Positions 6,751 through 9,442 of a stretch of 9,442 nucleotides of DNA are shown here, piece after piece (within the stretch, counting starts at the first letter, position 1; every line of letters starts with the position of its first letter). Below the pieces are notes generated by a model. That model made no database searches, had not been told where the DNA came from, and saw only the letters and a program-made list of their open reading frames with translations. This DNA comes from Ignavibacteria bacterium. Lineage in GTDB: Bacteria > Bacteroidota > Ignavibacteria > Tepidaquicellales > OLB5. The stretch is from assembly GCA_026417195.1 (NCBI GenBank), contig JAOADS010000077.1:1-9442 (forward strand), given 5' to 3'. A program made the position numbers and the translations under genes.

Positions 6751-8935
6751 AAAATTGAATCCCCAGTCCTAAATAGAACTGGCGTTTATTTGTGGTTACT
6801 ATTTCTTTTCTTTCCGTGTAGTTGTAATTATACGTGTAATCGTAAAGGTTTTTATTATTAAGAACGTTATTGATCTGGAAGACCGCAACTGCAAATCTTC
6901 CTAAAAGTGAAAATATATACTGAAAATTTACGTCAAGTCTTTTATACGTCGGGAAACGTTCACTGTTAACGGGTCCGTATAACGGCTGATAGACATTATA
7001 AACCGAATCATAAATACTACCGGTAACCGGTGTATAAGGTTTCCCGGTTGAATATCTTAAAGAAAGTCCGGTTACTAGATTAGAAGTAATATTATAACTT
7101 GCAACTATTGTCATATTATGTGTTATGTCATAATTTGAAGGCGATTCAGTCAACACATTATACTGACTGCGTTTGGAATCAGTGTATGAATACGAAATCC
7201 AAGATGAATATCTGTTGGCAACTGAAGATTTGATAAATACATCTACACCCCTTGCATATCCTTTTCCGTCTGAATTATATCCGAACGTTGCCTGTTCACT
7301 TAATACCAGATTTCTGTAATCTTTGTAATATCCTTCCACCCTGAAAAGAAAAACTCCCTGATTTTTATTAAACTCATATCCTAATATATAATGTCCAGCC
7401 TGCTGAGGTTTCAGCCTGTGATTTACAGAGCGTGCATAATATTCAAGGGAAGGAAACTGATGATAAATTCCATAAGCAGCCCTTAGTATATGGTCAGCAG
7501 AGAATTTCCATCCTAAAGATATACGGGGATCAAAAACTATTTTTTCAGATAAAGTATGGTAATCAGTTCTTATTCCGCTTACAATGAAGAAAGAACTTAA
7601 TGGTTTATATTGCAGCTCAGTGTAAAAGCCGGCCCTGCCGGAATGTGTGCATGAACTAATATTCAAAGAAGGAGCATTTTCCCTGAGATTGTAAAAAAGA
7701 AGAGGTACTCTGCCGGAGAACCTGTCTTCCAGATATTCATATTCACCACCGGTATTTAGTTCTATTTTCCGTGAAAACTGTTTAACCAGATCAAATCTTA
7801 ATTTCCCGTAAGTGTTTTTACCTTCAGTTGAAAGCACACCGTATGTAACATTATCCTTATGTCTTGAGAAAGAAAGCCCTGCATTCAGGAAAAAGGAGCT
7901 TCCAATACCAGCGGAAAATTTTATATTTGAGAATAAAGTTGATGAAGCAGAGTTGAAATATCCGTCATATGAAGGACCTGAATTTCTTATACCTATTTTA
8001 TCTTCGCTAAAGTCAAAGTAAGCCTTGATACTGCTTAACGAAGATGGCTTATAAGATAGCGTACCGCCGAAACCTCTTGCAAGCGGAATGGGATTATAGC
8101 TGTCAATCAGATAACCGTTAAGCCTGAAGTAAGGCTCAAGTATGGTTTGTCCAGCATCGAAAGTTGCACCGAATTTCTGATCCTTTGAGAGATAAACACC
8201 GGAAAGTCCTATGTTAGCAAGCCCTAACCACAGGAATGCACCAGTCCCCTGAGGCATCTCATAGGATTTAAGTTCAAGTACAGCTGAAAGTGCATTGCCG
8301 TATTTTGCTGAGAATCCTCCGCTTGAGAAGTTAATGCCTCTGAGACCCCAGGGATTTATTGTTGTATAGGAAGAAGTGTTGAAGTCATCATCAAATACAA
8401 AGGGATGATATAAAGTTGCCAGATCAAGTATGGTCTGAACTTCTTCAGCTTCTCCGCCCCTTACGGTTATCCTGCTTCCCTCATCAACCTGATTTGATCC
8501 GGGAAATGTTGTAATTGCCCGGAACAAATCCCCGTCAGATCCGGGGATCCTGACTATTTCAAGCGGAGTGATTGTAACCTGAGACTGCTGACCTGAAGTA
8601 AATGAACTTGCCGTAACTATGATTTCTTCAGTAACTACTTCAGACTTTCTTAACCGCACATTCATTTGAAGATCTTCTGATTTAATTTCAACTGAAATTA
8701 TCTTTTCTTCATATCCGATAAATGTAAATATAATGTTATGCTTCCCCTTACGTGAGGTTTGAAATTCAAAATATCCCGTTGAATCACTTGTTGAGCCTTC
8801 TATAGAGCCTTCTATCACCACATTAGCTCCTTCAAGAGGTTTGTTCTTTTCACCGGTTACGCGACCGAATACACGGACTTCCTGCGCTTCTGTAAGTTTA
8901 ACAAGAATTAAAAGTAAAACTGTAATTTTTAACAT
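6749..8935 (-). CDS. TonB-dependent outer-membrane receptor with N-terminal carboxypeptidase-D-like domain
   Basis: Outer-membrane beta-barrel for TonB-powered uptake; the substrate cannot be read from the sequence. The 728-residue protein has a signal peptide (about 1-18, cut near EAQ), then a carboxypeptidase-regulatory-like beta-sandwich (about 20-97; VFGRVTGEKNKPLEGANV, GYFEF, FIGYEEKII). A candidate TonB box EEIIVTAS is at 103-110. The plug follows at about 120-225, with SRITVRGG (154-161) and GFSAKYGNALSAVLELK (207-223). The barrel runs to the terminal LGLGIQF, a typical C-terminal aromatic signal for outer-membrane assembly. The N-terminal domain is common in Bacteroidota receptors, but no SusD-like gene is adjacent, which argues against a standard glycan locus. 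It lies 4 bases after the winged-helix regulator and 14 before the TPR gene. Closeness to nos allows a copper-receptor role like NosA of Pseudomonas, but I see no Met- or His-rich cluster to support this. Confidence 0.92.
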   Translation of the reverse strand: MLKITVLLLILVKLTEAQEVRVFGRVTGEKNKPLEGANVVIEGSIEGSTSDSTGYFEFQTSRKGKHNIIFTFIGYEEKIISVEIKSEDLQMNVRLRKSEVVTEEIIVTASSFTSGQQSQVTITPLEIVRIPGSDGDLFRAITTFPGSNQVDEGSRITVRGGEAEEVQTILDLATLYHPFVFDDDFNTSSYTTINPWGLRGINFSSGGFSAKYGNALSAVLELKSYEMPQGTGAFLWLGLANIGLSGVYLSKDQKFGATFDAGQTILEPYFRLNGYLIDSYNPIPLARGFGGTLSYKPSSLSSIKAYFDFSEDKIGIRNSGPSYDGYFNSASSTLFSNIKFSAGIGSSFFLNAGLSFSRHKDNVTYGVLSTEGKNTYGKLRFDLVKQFSRKIELNTGGEYEYLEDRFSGRVPLLFYNLRENAPSLNISSCTHSGRAGFYTELQYKPLSSFFIVSGIRTDYHTLSEKIVFDPRISLGWKFSADHILRAAYGIYHQFPSLEYYARSVNHRLKPQQAGHYILGYEFNKNQGVFLFRVEGYYKDYRNLVLSEQATFGYNSDGKGYARGVDVFIKSSVANRYSSWISYSYTDSKRSQYNVLTESPSNYDITHNMTIVASYNITSNLVTGLSLRYSTGKPYTPVTGSIYDSVYNVYQPLYGPVNSERFPTYKRLDVNFQYIFSLLGRFAVAVFQINNVLNNKNLYDYTYNYNYTERKEIVTTNKRQFYLGLGIQF

Positions 8936-8939
8936 TATT

Positions 8940-9242
8940 CTAAGTCTTTCTTTTTATAATTCCCTCGATTTTCTTTATGTAATTTTCAAAAGCTTTTCTG
9001 CCTTTAGATGTAATACGGTAACGTGACACCGGCTTTCTGTTAATGAATTCCTTTTTAACTGTTATGTAGCCGCTTTCCTCTAATTTCCTCAGATGAATAC
9101 TTAGATTCCCATCAGTAGCATTGACTTTATCTCTTATGAAAGAAAACTCAGCTTCTTCAACTGATATAAGAAGTGCCATTACAGCAGTTCTTATGCGTGA
9201 GTGTATTACATCATCAAGTTCCAGATAGTTAAACTCAGACAT
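8940..9242 (-). CDS. Small winged-helix transcriptional regulator (MarR/ArsR-like)
   Basis: DNA-binding protein of 100 residues made of little more than a winged-helix domain. The sequence DDVIHSRIRTAVMALL (10-25) is the first helix. The recognition helix and its lead-in are near 43-60 (TDGNLSIHLRKLEESGYI), and the wing covers KKEFINRKPVSRYRIT (63-78). A last helix (81-98) probably makes the dimer. This looks like the one-domain winged-helix regulators that sit with membrane-protein genes in Bacteroidota. No cysteine pair or metal site of classical ArsR sensors is visible. It starts at the ATG at 9242, overlaps the upstream membrane-protein gene by 8 bases and ends 4 bases before the TonB receptor, so it probably controls its own operon. 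No Shine-Dalgarno sequence is seen. Confidence 0.88.
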   Translation of the reverse strand: MSEFNYLELDDVIHSRIRTAVMALLISVEEAEFSFIRDKVNATDGNLSIHLRKLEESGYITVKKEFINRKPVSRYRITSKGRKAFENYIKKIEGIIKRKT

Positions 9243-9442
9243 TAGATTGTCTTATTATTTTTTTAAATCTCCGGTAAAGAATAACACCGGGTATGAGCTG
9301 GAAACATATCATCATAACAGCGAAGACGAGTAAGGAATGAAGTCCGGGAAAAATAAAAAGCAATATTCCCCCACTCCACCATCCAAGTGAGATAAATTTG
9401 AACCAGTTCATCTGCTGTATTTCACCGCTTACACTGTATGAG
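9235..9442 (-). CDS. Small or partial membrane protein upstream of the regulator
   Basis: On the minus strand a frame is open from the window edge to a TGA at 9237-9235, giving 68 visible residues (first full codon at 9441). It contains two hydrophobic helices, about residues 16-34 (FISLGWWSGGILLFIF) and 35-56 (GLHSLLVFAVMMICFQLIPG), and ends in a basic tail, YRRFKKIIRQSNV, which would lie in the cytoplasm. This pattern looks coding. The start may lie outside the window. Alternatively an internal ATG at residue 11, preceded by GGTGA at 10 bases, would give a 58-residue two-helix protein. It overlaps the start of the regulator by 8 bases, so the two are probably co-translated. Function unknown; a membrane partner of the small regulator is plausible. 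Confidence 0.7.
   Translation of the reverse strand, partial: SYSVSGEIQQMNWFKFISLGWWSGGILLFIFPGLHSLLVFAVMMICFQLIPGVILYRRFKKIIRQSNV

Noticed and set aside
7812..8021. Plus-strand open frame of 69 codons inside the TonB receptor
   Set aside because: It is antisense to the barrel-coding region, and its composition looks like a mirror of the receptor codons.
8841..9026. Plus-strand open frame of 61 codons across the receptor/regulator junction
   Set aside because: It is antisense to two well-supported genes and has no recognisable domain.

Overview
The window is AT-rich, gene-dense bacterial DNA that most resembles the Bacteroidota/Ignavibacteria (FCB) group. Three things point there: the nos gene order with a clade II type NosZ, a TonB-dependent receptor carrying an N-terminal carboxypeptidase-D-like domain, and the near absence of Shine-Dalgarno sequences before most genes. 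The phylum is an inference; there is no rRNA or other strong taxonomic marker here.

Left half, plus strand (1-4602): the 3' part of a nitrous oxide reductase operon. It runs nosZ (C-terminal 260 residues, entering from the left edge), a short GC-rich hairpin, an uncharacterised four-helix membrane protein in the position of clade II NosB, then nosL, nosD, nosF and nosY. From the membrane protein to nosF every gene overlaps the next, and nosY follows after 9 bases, so one transcript with coupled translation is likely. NosZ is the periplasmic N2O reductase with CuA and CuZ centres. NosL (copper lipoprotein), NosD (beta-helix protein), NosF (ATPase) and NosY (permease) form the known machinery that supplies copper and sulfur for CuZ. 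The electron-transfer genes nosR, nosG, nosH and nosC are not in the window.

Right half, minus strand (9442-4599): genes read towards nosY. In transcription order they are a partial membrane protein (missing its 5' end if it starts outside the window), a small winged-helix regulator, a TonB-dependent outer-membrane receptor, a secreted TPR-repeat protein and rimO (ribosomal protein S12 methylthiotransferase). The first four are packed with an 8-base overlap and gaps of 4 and 14 bases, which suggests one operon; rimO follows after 60 bases. nosY and rimO meet tail to tail and overlap by 4 bases.

The most interesting items are the conserved-looking but uncharacterised membrane protein between nosZ and nosL, the A9 tract at its 3' end (one extra A would give a TAATG junction with nosL), and the regulator/membrane protein/TonB receptor/TPR cassette of unknown substrate beside a copper-demanding pathway. 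No CRISPR array, tRNA, rRNA, insertion sequence or phage gene was seen. No gene-free stretch exceeds 60 bases.
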